NCBI GenBank assembly: GCA_947489925.1 | Contig: CANLFK010000089.1 | Location: 1-8,755 of the forward strand | Reading direction: 5' to 3' | Length of the DNA: 8,755 nucleotides | DNA from: Candidatus Caenarcanales bacterium | GTDB lineage: Bacteria; Cyanobacteriota; Vampirovibrionia; Caenarcaniphilales; Caenarcanaceae | The notes under the pieces: generated by a model | What the model saw: only the letters and a program-made list of their open reading frames with translations | What the model was told of the DNA's origin: nothing | Database searches by the model: none | Shown here: one piece after another, positions 1 to 5,474 of the stretch | Numbering within the stretch: position 1 is the stretch's first letter | How the letters are laid out: each line of letters opens with the position of its first letter | Translations under genes and position numbers: made by a program

Positions 1-312
1 GGTTTTATCGGTTTTATTAAAAATCACTATATCTGCAAATTTTTTCTCTCTACCAAAATTCACAGTATGTTCTACATTAAGTAAATCTATAGAATAACCA
101 TACTCATTAATTAATTTATCAAGCATAAGTTGCCTGACTATTTCCTCTGGTTTTACTTGAATATCTTTATTTCTCTTTAGGCATTTAAGGAAAAGCTTCT
201 CATTTTTCTCAAAAATATTACTTTCAATTTTATCTATACTTTCGGGTAAAAAAATCTTAAGATCATATTTCCCGTCAGATTTTATCAGTTGTGCTAATTG
301 TGTTTTTTTCAT
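1..312 (-). CDS. Type I restriction HsdR N-terminal-domain protein, probably an N6-adenine DNA methylase fusion (partial, 3' end outside window)
   Basis: Translating the minus strand from the ATG at 312-310 gives 104 open codons that run off the left edge, so the stop is not visible. Residues about 57-98 carry the HsdR N-terminal signature: KPEEIVRQLML, then LINEYGY, then a segment ending FADIVIF. In this family the Asp of ADIV is part of a PD-(D/E)xK nuclease fold; the matching E-x-K strand would lie outside the window. From memory, the opening style (KKTQLAQLIK, then IFEKNEKLFLKCL before the VRQL motif) occurs in proteins where this domain precedes an N6-adenine methylase, so a restriction-modification enzyme is likely, but the fusion is inference. 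No Shine-Dalgarno lies before the ATG, while a TATAAT stands only 6 bases upstream, so a leaderless message is possible. The domain call is fairly secure; the full architecture is not. Confidence 0.72.
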   Translation of the reverse strand, partial: MKKTQLAQLIKSDGKYDLKIFLPESIDKIESNIFEKNEKLFLKCLKRNKDIQVKPEEIVRQLMLDKLINEYGYSIDLLNVEHTVNFGREKKFADIVIFNKTDKT

Positions 313-459
313 TAAAAATTATAACTTAAATGCTCACAGGATCGTTATTGTAAACTATTTTATAAAAATAAATATTAGCAAAACTACACTGAAAAAAGCC
401 ACTAAGTCAATAAAAAACAAATTAATCTATAGTATTTTTTTAAAATTAGTATTCATTAA
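313..459. other. Noncoding spacer, no gene seen
   Basis: This stretch is A/T-rich and shows no open frame of interest on either strand. Its only structure is a loose inverted repeat: ACTGAAA at 388-394 against TTTCAGT at 470-476, with weaker flanking pairing (AAAAC at 380-384 and GTTTT at 482-486). I see no tRNA, terminator or repeat array in it. Confidence 0.4.
319..324 (-). promoter_or_regulatory. Candidate -10 box for a leaderless transcript of the left-edge gene
   Basis: On the minus strand a perfect TATAAT ends 6 bases before the ATG at 312. A start site about 7 bases downstream of the box would fall on or next to the ATG itself. No good -35 sits at 16-18 bases, and A/T-rich chance matches are common here, so this is only a candidate. 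Confidence 0.3.
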
Positions 460-744
460 GTTAGTTTGCTTTCAGTAAAAAGTTTTATAGTACAAAATCC
501 TAAAAATACAATTTGCATCACGGGTGAAGCTGGTTTTATTGGTTGTAATTAATCAATGAATTTTTGTTTAAATCATTTTGGAAATAAAAATATTGAAATC
601 AAAAAACAAGGTAACTTCAAAATTAGAAGAATCACACGATGCAAAGAAAAGGCGAAGACGGAGAAAAAAACGGCACAAATGTCGCAATTTAAAATAAATC
701 CCTCCGAATTACTTGGTATTAAATTAGAAAATAGTGTTGGTTAA
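460..744 (+). pseudogene. Remnant of an extended short-chain dehydrogenase/epimerase N-terminus
   Basis: The plus frame through 511-549 reads ICITGEAGFIGCN, very close to the opening of NAD-dependent sugar epimerases and dehydratases (typically ILITGGAGFIGSN), including the full GxxGxxG dinucleotide-binding loop. A TAA at 550-552 interrupts it, and the same frame then continues from the ATG at 556 as MNFCLNHFGNKNIEI, which resembles the helix and second strand expected next in that fold. The rest (to 744) is lysine-rich and no longer looks like the family. The whole catalytic part (YxxxK) is absent, so this would be a 5' stump of a dead gene. The 62-residue open frame from 556 to 744 has no ribosome binding site and I doubt it is a gene. 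The match is short and could be partly chance. Confidence 0.42.
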
Positions 745-751
745 AAACTAA

Positions 752-1261
752 TCAGGCGGCTACACTCAAAGCTTTCCCAATTGCGGCTTGTACTTTTGCA
801 TTTCTTAAATCTACTGCATTAATATTGCCTTTTGTTGCTTGTTGGGTTGTTCCATCATCAGTTATTTTAGTAGATACCACTGCGTACAAGCTACCATTAT
901 TTTCCAAACCACCGCCAGAACTACCTTTATCTAATTCACCGTTTGGATTAGTAATTTGAGTTTGCTGAGTTGTGTCATATTCTTTATTATTCCCATCTGC
1001 TTCATTTTTTATGTTTACTGGTTGATTTTCGGTATTTGCCAAAGCCACTTTATGTTTTGAAACTCCTTGATCTTTTCCGTCTTTAAAATTGGAAGTAGTT
1101 GTTAATTCAGGAGGTAATTTCCTATTAGGTTCAGGTAATTTTAAAGTTTTATTTATATTCACTCCAGCTTTTTCTAAAGATTCAATTTCTTTACGATCTA
1201 GTTTATTAAGTAAGAAGACATTAAAAGTGTGGTAAAAAAAGAGAATGAGACAAGCACTCAC
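752..1261 (-). CDS. C-terminal piece of a split trypsin-like serine protease (catalytic Ser region)
   Basis: This open frame of 169 residues begins at a GTG (1261) with no ribosome binding site and a TGA immediately upstream, so independent translation is doubtful. Residues 113-130 read GSSGGGLENNGSLYAVVS, matching the GDSGGP-then-GVVS pattern of S1 proteases; Ser115 would be the nucleophile. Gly replaces the usual Pro after SGG, and Ser replaces Asp before the nucleophile, which some family members tolerate. Residues 35-110 are polar and rich in Asn, Lys and Thr. The last 20 residues (DLRNAKVQAAIGKAL) look like the closing helix of the fold. The hydrophobic first 18 residues look like a membrane segment but are probably just out-of-frame sequence before true homology resumes near residue 14-21. 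Confidence 0.55.
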   Translation of the reverse strand: MSACLILFFYHTFNVFLLNKLDRKEIESLEKAGVNINKTLKLPEPNRKLPPELTTTSNFKDGKDQGVSKHKVALANTENQPVNIKNEADGNNKEYDTTQQTQITNPNGELDKGSSGGGLENNGSLYAVVSTKITDDGTTQQATKGNINAVDLRNAKVQAAIGKALSVAA

Positions 1262-1272
1262 TCAATGAAATA

Positions 1273-1548
1273 TTAAATTCCATCGGCATAAAATACCATA
1301 TTTCTTTTGTTTAGGTACTTAACTGCTAAATCATAGTTTCCAACCTGTTTAAATGGGTCAAGTGGAATTTCTTTACCGCTATTTTTCAAAAAAGTATCCT
1401 TGTTTTTATTACCATTTTCTGGATTAACAACATGATCAGCAGTAATTACAGCTAGCTCTCCGGCTATTTCAACCAAGCTTGCAGAGCCAATCTTTGAATT
1501 AATTATATTTCCAGACTCTGGAGTTCTTACCCCAACTTCTAATCCCAT
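1273..1548 (-). CDS. N-terminal piece of a split trypsin-like serine protease (His and Asp of the triad)
   Basis: This 91-residue open frame starts at the ATG at 1548, with a weak ribosome site (AGAAGGGA, 7 bases upstream) and an in-frame TAA just above it. Residues 20-41 read IGSASLVEIAG then VITADHVV, the usual pattern of the first barrel of S1/HtrA-like proteases, where a GSGF-type strand is followed by TAxHV; His39 would be the catalytic base. NYDLAVKYL at 71-79 matches the DLA motif, making Asp73 the second triad residue. The frame stops at residue 91, before any second barrel or catalytic Ser. There is no signal peptide, which is odd for this family and may mean the original start is also lost. 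It probably continues into the next frame downstream as a damaged gene. Confidence 0.55.
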   Translation of the reverse strand: MGLEVGVRTPESGNIINSKIGSASLVEIAGELAVITADHVVNPENGNKNKDTFLKNSGKEIPLDPFKQVGNYDLAVKYLNKRNMVFYADGI

Positions 1549-1835
1549 ATATTTGTCCCTTCTTTAATCTCTGCAGTTGTGATATTTATATCCACTAGCC
1601 TAAGATTATTTTATTATGCGAGAAATAAGACTTTGGCATTTAAGCCTGATTTATACCAAAACTTAACTTAATGAAAATATTGGCTTAATGTTTTTTATAA
1701 GTATGCCAAGTCTTTTTTCTAAAGAATTCCAGTTGAATCCTGCCAAACCCCCGAACAGAAGCTTATAAAATCAGACTTGAGCATTTTAAATTTAATAACT
1801 GAATAGAATAATTAAAAAATACAAAGCTTGATCTT
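1549..1835. other. Noncoding spacer between fabI and the split protease
   Basis: This 287-base spacer has no open frame worth calling. It contains the long inverted repeat described separately and, at about 1726-1756, a patch visibly richer in G+C than its surroundings (CCTGCCAAACCCCCGAAC at 1739-1756). That patch does not fold as a tRNA by eye. No clear hairpin plus T-run terminator follows fabI on the minus strand. Confidence 0.4.
1627..1714. repeat. Long imperfect inverted repeat (nested arms, about 88 bp)
   Basis: The outer arms are AAGACTTTGGCAT (1627-1639) and ATGCCAAGTCTT (1703-1714), complementary over 12 pairs with one bulged base. The inner arms TTAAGCC (1640-1646) and GGCTTAA (1682-1688) are perfectly complementary, leaving a 35-base loop. 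The right arm is followed by a T-rich run on the plus strand (TTTTCT). It could be a small nonautonomous element, a structured RNA, or a terminator-like fold. No flanking direct duplication is visible, which argues against a recent insertion. Confidence 0.45.
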
Positions 1836-2669
1836 TTAACCGCATTTAGTAGCTGCCAAAACATGAAAACCAGCATCTACATGTATAACTTCACCAGTAA
1901 TTCCACGAGATAAATCGGAGACCAAGAATAAAGCAGTATCTCCAACTTCTTCGGTTTCAGTATTTTTACGCAAAGGGGAAATTTGAGCAATTTCATTAAT
2001 TAAAGTTTGTATTCCAGAAATAGCACTAGCCGCCAAAGTTTTGATTGGACCAGCTGAAATGGCATTAACTCTAATTTTATCTGGACCTAAATCATTAGCT
2101 AAATATTTAACCGAACATTCTAAAGCCGCTTTTGCAACGCCCATAACATTATAGTTTTTTATAACTCTCTCACCACCTAAGTAAGTAAGCGTTACAATAC
2201 TTCCGCCACCATTAGCTTTTAATAAGGGTTCAGCTTGTTTAGCTACCGCCGCCAAAGAAAAAGCACTAATATCTTGAGCTAATAAATATCCTTCACGAGA
2301 AGTGTCTACATATCTTCCTTCTAATTCTTCTTTTTTTGCAAAAGCAACACTATGAATCACAAAATCAATTTTTCCATTAAATAATTTGCCAATTTCCTGA
2401 AAAGACTTTTCTAAAAGAATTTCGTCTGTAACATCACATTCAAGCGTTTTTATGCCACCTAATTCTTCAGCTAATTTTTCAACTCTATCTTTAACACGGT
2501 CTTGATAAGTAAATAAAAGTTCAGCTCCCGCTTCATGCAATGAATTAGCAATTCCCCAAGCAATACTCCATTTATTAGCAATTCCTAAAATTATGCCTTT
2601 TTTCCCCGCTAGAATACCTTTACGATTGATTTTTACCATTTCTTCGGACTCTATTAATTCTGTACTCAC
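1836..2669 (-). CDS. fabI: Enoyl-[acyl-carrier-protein] reductase (NADH), FabI
   Basis: FabI reduces trans-2-enoyl-ACP to acyl-ACP, the last step of each round of type II fatty acid elongation in the cytoplasm. The 277-residue protein is a Rossmann-fold SDR with FabI-specific signatures: the cofactor loop LGIANKWSIAWG at 28-39, CDVTD around Asp79, HSVAFAKK at 106-113, TYLGGERVIKNYNVMGVAK at 162-180, and NAISAGPIKTLAAS at 202-215. The catalytic pair fits Tyr173 and Lys180 (Y-x6-K), with Tyr163 as the second conserved tyrosine. It is slightly longer than the usual 255-265 residues because of a 15-residue N-terminal lead. The start is a GTG at 2669, supported by AAAGAGG 6 bases upstream; the first internal ATG (residue 11) has no comparable site. 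It is transcribed away from ftsZ across a 249-base spacer. Confidence 0.96.
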   Translation of the reverse strand: MSTELIESEEMVKINRKGILAGKKGIILGIANKWSIAWGIANSLHEAGAELLFTYQDRVKDRVEKLAEELGGIKTLECDVTDEILLEKSFQEIGKLFNGKIDFVIHSVAFAKKEELEGRYVDTSREGYLLAQDISAFSLAAVAKQAEPLLKANGGGSIVTLTYLGGERVIKNYNVMGVAKAALECSVKYLANDLGPDKIRVNAISAGPIKTLAASAISGIQTLINEIAQISPLRKNTETEEVGDTALFLVSDLSRGITGEVIHVDAGFHVLAATKCG

Positions 2670-2675
2670 TGTAAA

Positions 2676-2682
2676 CCTCTTT
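2676..2682 (-). promoter_or_regulatory. Ribosome binding site deciding the fabI GTG start
   Basis: On the minus strand AAAGAGG sits 6 bases before the GTG at 2669. It is the clearest Shine-Dalgarno in the window, where most other genes lack one, and it favours GTG over the in-frame ATG ten codons later. Confidence 0.65.
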
Positions 2683-2797
2683 CTCAGTCAATTTGTACAC
2701 AAAATAATAAAGCTTTTTAAGTAATTTTTGTTATTTAATAATATGTTAATTTTTGGATTAAATATATTAATTTTTTGTTTTGAATTAAATTTTATGG

Positions 2798-2828
2798 TTT
2801 ATAATTTGGCAATTAATTAATATGTCAA
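2798..2828 (-). promoter_or_regulatory. Candidate promoter for fabI
   Basis: On the minus strand a perfect -35 TTGACA (2828-2823) precedes TATAAA (2803-2798) with a 19-base spacer, slightly longer than ideal. It would give a leader of roughly 120 bases before the GTG. A plus-strand TATAAT (2800-2805) overlaps the same place, so the site could also serve ftsZ. Chance matches are likely in DNA this A/T-rich. Confidence 0.35.
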
Positions 2829-2902
2829 TCTAAATACTGGCAAAACTTAATTAATCTTAAGATATACTATTTGGTATTTTTAAGTTAAAATTTTACTAAT
2901 TA

Positions 2903-2908
2903 TATAAT
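2903..2908 (+). promoter_or_regulatory. Candidate -10 box for ftsZ
   Basis: A perfect TATAAT would start transcription near 2915. That leaves only about 4 bases before the ATG at 2919 but about 16 bases before the GTG at 2931, enough to include the GGAGAG at 2921. The -35 region (TTAAGT, 2880-2885) is poor. TATACT at 2863-2868 and TATAAT at 2800-2805 are alternatives. Confidence 0.28.
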
Positions 2909-2918
2909 ATTTATTAAT

Positions 2919-4319
2919 ATGGAGAGATACGTGCAACTAATCCCACCAAGTGAAGAAAGACTAGATGTTGCAAAAATTAAGGTTTTTGGTGTTGGTGGCG
3001 GCGGCTCAAATGCTGTCGATAGAATGGTTGTTGCCGATCTACCAGTTGAGTTTTGGATTGCGAATACTGACAAGCAAGCCGTCAATCGCTCTCAAGCACC
3101 TAATCGTATTCAATTAGGAAATAAATTGACTCGTGGTCTAGGGGCTGGCGGAAATCCAAATGTTGGACAAAAAGCCGCTGAAGAAAGCCGTGATGAAATA
3201 GCAATGGCTATGTCTGGTGCTGATATGGTTTTTATAACGGCTGGTATGGGTGGCGGAACTGGTACTGGAGCTGCTCCGATTGTCGCAGAAATTGCAAGAG
3301 AATTAGGAACTTTAACCGTTGGTGTTGTAACTAGACCATTTAGCTTTGAAGGTAAAAAAAGACAACAGCAAGCTGAACACGGAATTGAATTATTGCGTGA
3401 AAAAGTTGATGCTTTAATTATTGTTCCTAATGACAGATTATTACAAATAATTAGCAAAAATACTTCTATGAACGAAGCTTTTAGAATTGCTGATGGAGTT
3501 CTTTTAGACGGTGTTCAAGGTATTTCAGATATTATTACTATACCCGGTTTAATAAATGTTGATTTTGCCGATGTCAGGTCTATCATGTCGGTGGCTGGTT
3601 CAGCTTTAATGGGTGTGGGTTATGCTAGTGGTGAAGGACGAGCTGTTGAAGCCGCTACCAAAGCTATTAGTAGTCCATTGCTCGAATCACCAATTCAGGG
3701 TGCTAAAGGTGTTATATTTAATGTAACTGGTGGTCCAGACCTTACCTTGCATGAAGTGAATGAAGCGGCAGATGTTATTTATAAAGCTTTGCACAATGAA
3801 GAAGCAAATATTATTATTGGTGCTGTTATTGATGAATCCTTAGAAAATCAGTTGAAAATTACAATTATTGCTACTGGTTTTGAACAGCCTTCTTCTTCTT
3901 TAGGTTTTCCGTCTTATCAATCAAAATCAAGTAATTCTTCTCCTTATAATGTAAATAAAACTTATAATTTTGCGGCAAGTTCAAATGCCAGTACTACCCC
4001 GACTCGTTCTCATTTTAATAGTAGTCCAACTTATTCTGGTTCAAATACTTCTAATTTATGGGCAAATTCACACAATAACAATAATTCCTCTAACACTAGT
4101 AGCAATGCTAGTAATTTATCAACAACTTCTTTTGCACCAATTAGTAATAATTCGTCTTCTCCTTCATTAACACCACTTCAACAGCTTAATAATAATTCCT
4201 CCAATTTAACGGGCGAAAATAAAAATAATACAAATTCTACTAATTCAACTCCAAATCATCATAGTCGCACAATAGATATTCCAGATTTTTTGACAAAAGG
4301 CAGTAGTGATAAAAGATAA
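2919..4319 (+). CDS. ftsZ: Cell division GTPase FtsZ with a long Asn/Ser/Thr-rich linker
   Basis: FtsZ is the tubulin-like GTPase that polymerises into the division ring under the membrane. All core elements are present in this 466-residue frame: VFGVGGGGSNAV at 22-33, GLGAGGNP at 73-80, the tubulin signature GGGTGTG at 111-117, NDRLL at 171-175, and the T7 loop NVDFADVR at 213-220 with catalytic Asp215 and Asp218. The core ends near residue 321. Residues 322-450 form a low-complexity linker dominated by Asn, Ser and Thr, followed by the conserved C-terminal peptide TIDIPDFLTK (451-460), the docking site for membrane anchors and regulators in this family. The usual length is 350-420 residues, so the excess is linker. 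The start may instead be the GTG at 2931, which has a GGAGAG site. It is divergent from fabI and convergent with the DCC gene, not in a classical dcw cluster within this window. Confidence 0.97.
   Translation: MERYVQLIPPSEERLDVAKIKVFGVGGGGSNAVDRMVVADLPVEFWIANTDKQAVNRSQAPNRIQLGNKLTRGLGAGGNPNVGQKAAEESRDEIAMAMSGADMVFITAGMGGGTGTGAAPIVAEIARELGTLTVGVVTRPFSFEGKKRQQQAEHGIELLREKVDALIIVPNDRLLQIISKNTSMNEAFRIADGVLLDGVQGISDIITIPGLINVDFADVRSIMSVAGSALMGVGYASGEGRAVEAATKAISSPLLESPIQGAKGVIFNVTGGPDLTLHEVNEAADVIYKALHNEEANIIIGAVIDESLENQLKITIIATGFEQPSSSLGFPSYQSKSSNSSPYNVNKTYNFAASSNASTTPTRSHFNSSPTYSGSNTSNLWANSHNNNNSSNTSSNASNLSTTSFAPISNNSSSPSLTPLQQLNNNSSNLTGENKNNTNSTNSTPNHHSRTIDIPDFLTKGSSDKR
2921..2926 (+). promoter_or_regulatory. 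Possible ribosome binding site favouring a GTG start for ftsZ
   Basis: GGAGAG lies just after the ATG at 2919 and 4 bases before an in-frame GTG at 2931. The ATG itself has only A/T bases upstream. This suggests translation may begin at the GTG (codon 5 of the longer frame). Confidence 0.45.
3882..4268 (+). repeat. Low-complexity Asn/Ser/Thr codon tract inside ftsZ
   Basis: These bases encode FtsZ residues 322-450. AAT, AGT, TCT and ACT codons recur in runs such as the N-rich segment near residues 386-398. There is no fixed repeat unit, so this is biased composition rather than a tandem array. A spurious hydrophobic frame (3970-4170) arises from reading it one base out. Confidence 0.7.
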
Positions 4320-4339
4320 ATTAAATTCATGTCAATATT

Positions 4340-5293
4340 TTAAATAAGCCGTAAAACCAAGATTGGAGAGAGAGCTTTAAATATTAATTCTAAAACTAAG
4401 CAAAAAATTAGAATATATTTATTTGTAAAATTAATCTCTCTTAGTCTTTTGTAAATTAATAATTGGGTAAGCGGTAAACTAATACAAAAAACACTAGTTA
4501 ATATTAATAAAGTTAAACTGACACTTGTAATATTGGGTAAATAATTAGTAATTACTTGACTTAGGAATTGACCTAATATTAATAAAACTAATAAAAAAAC
4601 GGCATTAACGGTATTTGATAATAAATATTGCTTAAATAATTCTAATCTTTGTAAACCAAGAACTTTTTTATATTGACTAAATAAAATAAATTGAAAAATA
4701 ACAGAAATAATAGTTCCTATTAAAATTGTAATCACTGGCAATAAAAAGAATGGATTTTGGACAGTATTGAATAATTGTTCGGCTGAATCAGATAAAGCAT
4801 TAAACCAAATAGATAAATTTTCATAAGTTGTTAAGCCCAAAACGACAAAAAGACTGATGAAATAAAGCAAATTCCATTTAAAAGGTATTTCTAATTCACA
4901 TTCGGCACATCTTAAATAAGGTGGCACAATAAACCAAGTATATCGATTCCAAGCAATTAAACGATAAAAAAAATGATTTAGCGGTTTTAAAAAAGGTATT
5001 TTGAGCCAAGCTTGCAAAACTGACCATAATTTAACCAATTCAAGAGTTTTACCTATAGCTTCAGTGCCACCCAAAAAGATTTGTTCTTTTTCATTAATTA
5101 AAATAATTTCAGCTTTACAGCGTTTTAATTGTTCGGGCGGATAAGCTTTTTCAAATTCGGCAGACTGAAAAGGCTTTAATTCAAGGTTTTCGCCTTTGCG
5201 GTTTTCTAAAAAATTTTTGATAAAATAACGACAAATAGTGCATTGTCCATCATAGAGCAAAGTATATTTATTATTTTCATTTGTTTCAAGCAT
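4340..5293 (-). CDS. DCC-family (DUF393) thiol-disulfide oxidoreductase fused to a multi-pass membrane domain
   Basis: The N-terminal 125 residues match the DCC family: LLYDGQCTICRYF at 12-24 gives the D-x-x-C-x-x-C motif (Asp15, Cys18, Cys21), followed by KPFQS at 40-44 and a GGTEAI segment at 75-80. The family is thioredoxin-like, and disulfide exchange is inferred from the CxxC; substrates are unknown. A second CxxC (Cys129, Cys132) follows at the domain boundary. After it come about five hydrophobic segments at roughly 140-158, 182-206, 229-249, 257-281 and 292-315, so the protein is probably membrane-anchored with the redox domain on the cytoplasmic side, as no signal peptide precedes it. 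Typical stand-alone members are about 110-140 residues. The membrane part has a Yip1-like feel, but I cannot confirm that. No Shine-Dalgarno is visible before the ATG. It ends 20 bases from the ftsZ stop, tail to tail. Confidence 0.8.
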   Translation of the reverse strand: MLETNENNKYTLLYDGQCTICRYFIKNFLENRKGENLELKPFQSAEFEKAYPPEQLKRCKAEIILINEKEQIFLGGTEAIGKTLELVKLWSVLQAWLKIPFLKPLNHFFYRLIAWNRYTWFIVPPYLRCAECELEIPFKWNLLYFISLFVVLGLTTYENLSIWFNALSDSAEQLFNTVQNPFFLLPVITILIGTIISVIFQFILFSQYKKVLGLQRLELFKQYLLSNTVNAVFLLVLLILGQFLSQVITNYLPNITSVSLTLLILTSVFCISLPLTQLLIYKRLREINFTNKYILIFCLVLELIFKALSPILVLRLI

Positions 5294-5381
5294 AAAAGTT
5301 TTGTACCCAACTTAAAAATTTTTCATTTTGCAGATTAATATTAATTTTAACTAAAAAGACTATTTAAAAATTAATTTGACT

Positions 5382-5390
5382 TGTTATAAT
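5382..5390 (+). promoter_or_regulatory. Extended -10 promoter for the spy-like/pheA operon
   Basis: TGTTATAAT is a perfect extended -10 (TG-n-TATAAT). TTGACT lies just upstream (5376-5381) but far too close to act as a -35; no good -35 sits at 17 bases, which extended -10 promoters can tolerate. The predicted start, near 5397, falls right before the hairpin at 5399. Confidence 0.5.
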
Positions 5391-5398
5391 TTATAAAT

Positions 5399-5451
5399 GC
5401 TGAGATATTTTTTGCATATAAATTCTGCGGAATAATGCTTTATATCTCAGC
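5399..5451 (+). promoter_or_regulatory. Nested hairpin in the 5' leader of the spy-like/pheA operon
   Basis: Perfect 10-base arms GCTGAGATAT (5399-5408) and ATATCTCAGC (5442-5451) enclose GCAT (5414-5417) paired with ATGC (5435-5438), which encloses ATTC-TGCG-GAAT (5422-5433). The three stems are strictly nested and separated by small A/T internal loops. If transcription starts near 5397 the fold sits at the extreme 5' end of the mRNA, 23 bases before the start codon. It could protect the message, control translation, or be a DNA operator. It matches no riboswitch I know. Confidence 0.55.
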
Positions 5452-5474
5452 TTAAATAATTTTATGCGAAAAAA

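Larger units (their letters stand above)
752..1548 (-). pseudogene. Trypsin-like serine protease, broken into two frames
   Basis: Two consecutive minus-strand open frames together supply one S1-type catalytic triad in the right order: His and Asp in the upstream piece (1273-1548), Ser in the downstream piece (752-1261). They lie in different frames, 11 bases apart, with stops in both frames at the junction (TAA at 1275-1273 and TGA at 1264-1262). The third frame across the junction is open for about 20 codons, so two compensating shifts are also conceivable. Neither piece could be an active protease alone. The simplest reading is a disabled gene; a sequencing or assembly error is the alternative. 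Confidence 0.6.

Noticed and set aside
556..744. 62-residue open frame as a genuine small gene
   Set aside because: It has no ribosome site, is lysine-rich, and is in frame with the upstream SDR-like remnant, so it is better explained as part of a decayed gene.
1549..1615. Short minus-strand frame upstream of the split protease as its missing N-terminus
   Set aside because: It is under 25 codons, ends in a TAG shortly after the ATG at 1548 in another frame, and shows no signal-peptide character.
1736..1760. G+C-richer patch as part of a tRNA or an insertion-sequence end
   Set aside because: No cloverleaf can be drawn around it and no transposase or matching inverted end is in the window.
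2900..3457. Two minus-strand open frames opposite the start of ftsZ
   Set aside because: They are antisense shadows of the strongly conserved ftsZ coding frame, with no family resemblance of their own.
3970..4170. Small, very hydrophobic plus-strand open frame
   Set aside because: It is the ftsZ linker read one base out of frame; AAT and AGT codons become Ile and Val type codons. It has no ribosome site and lies wholly inside ftsZ.
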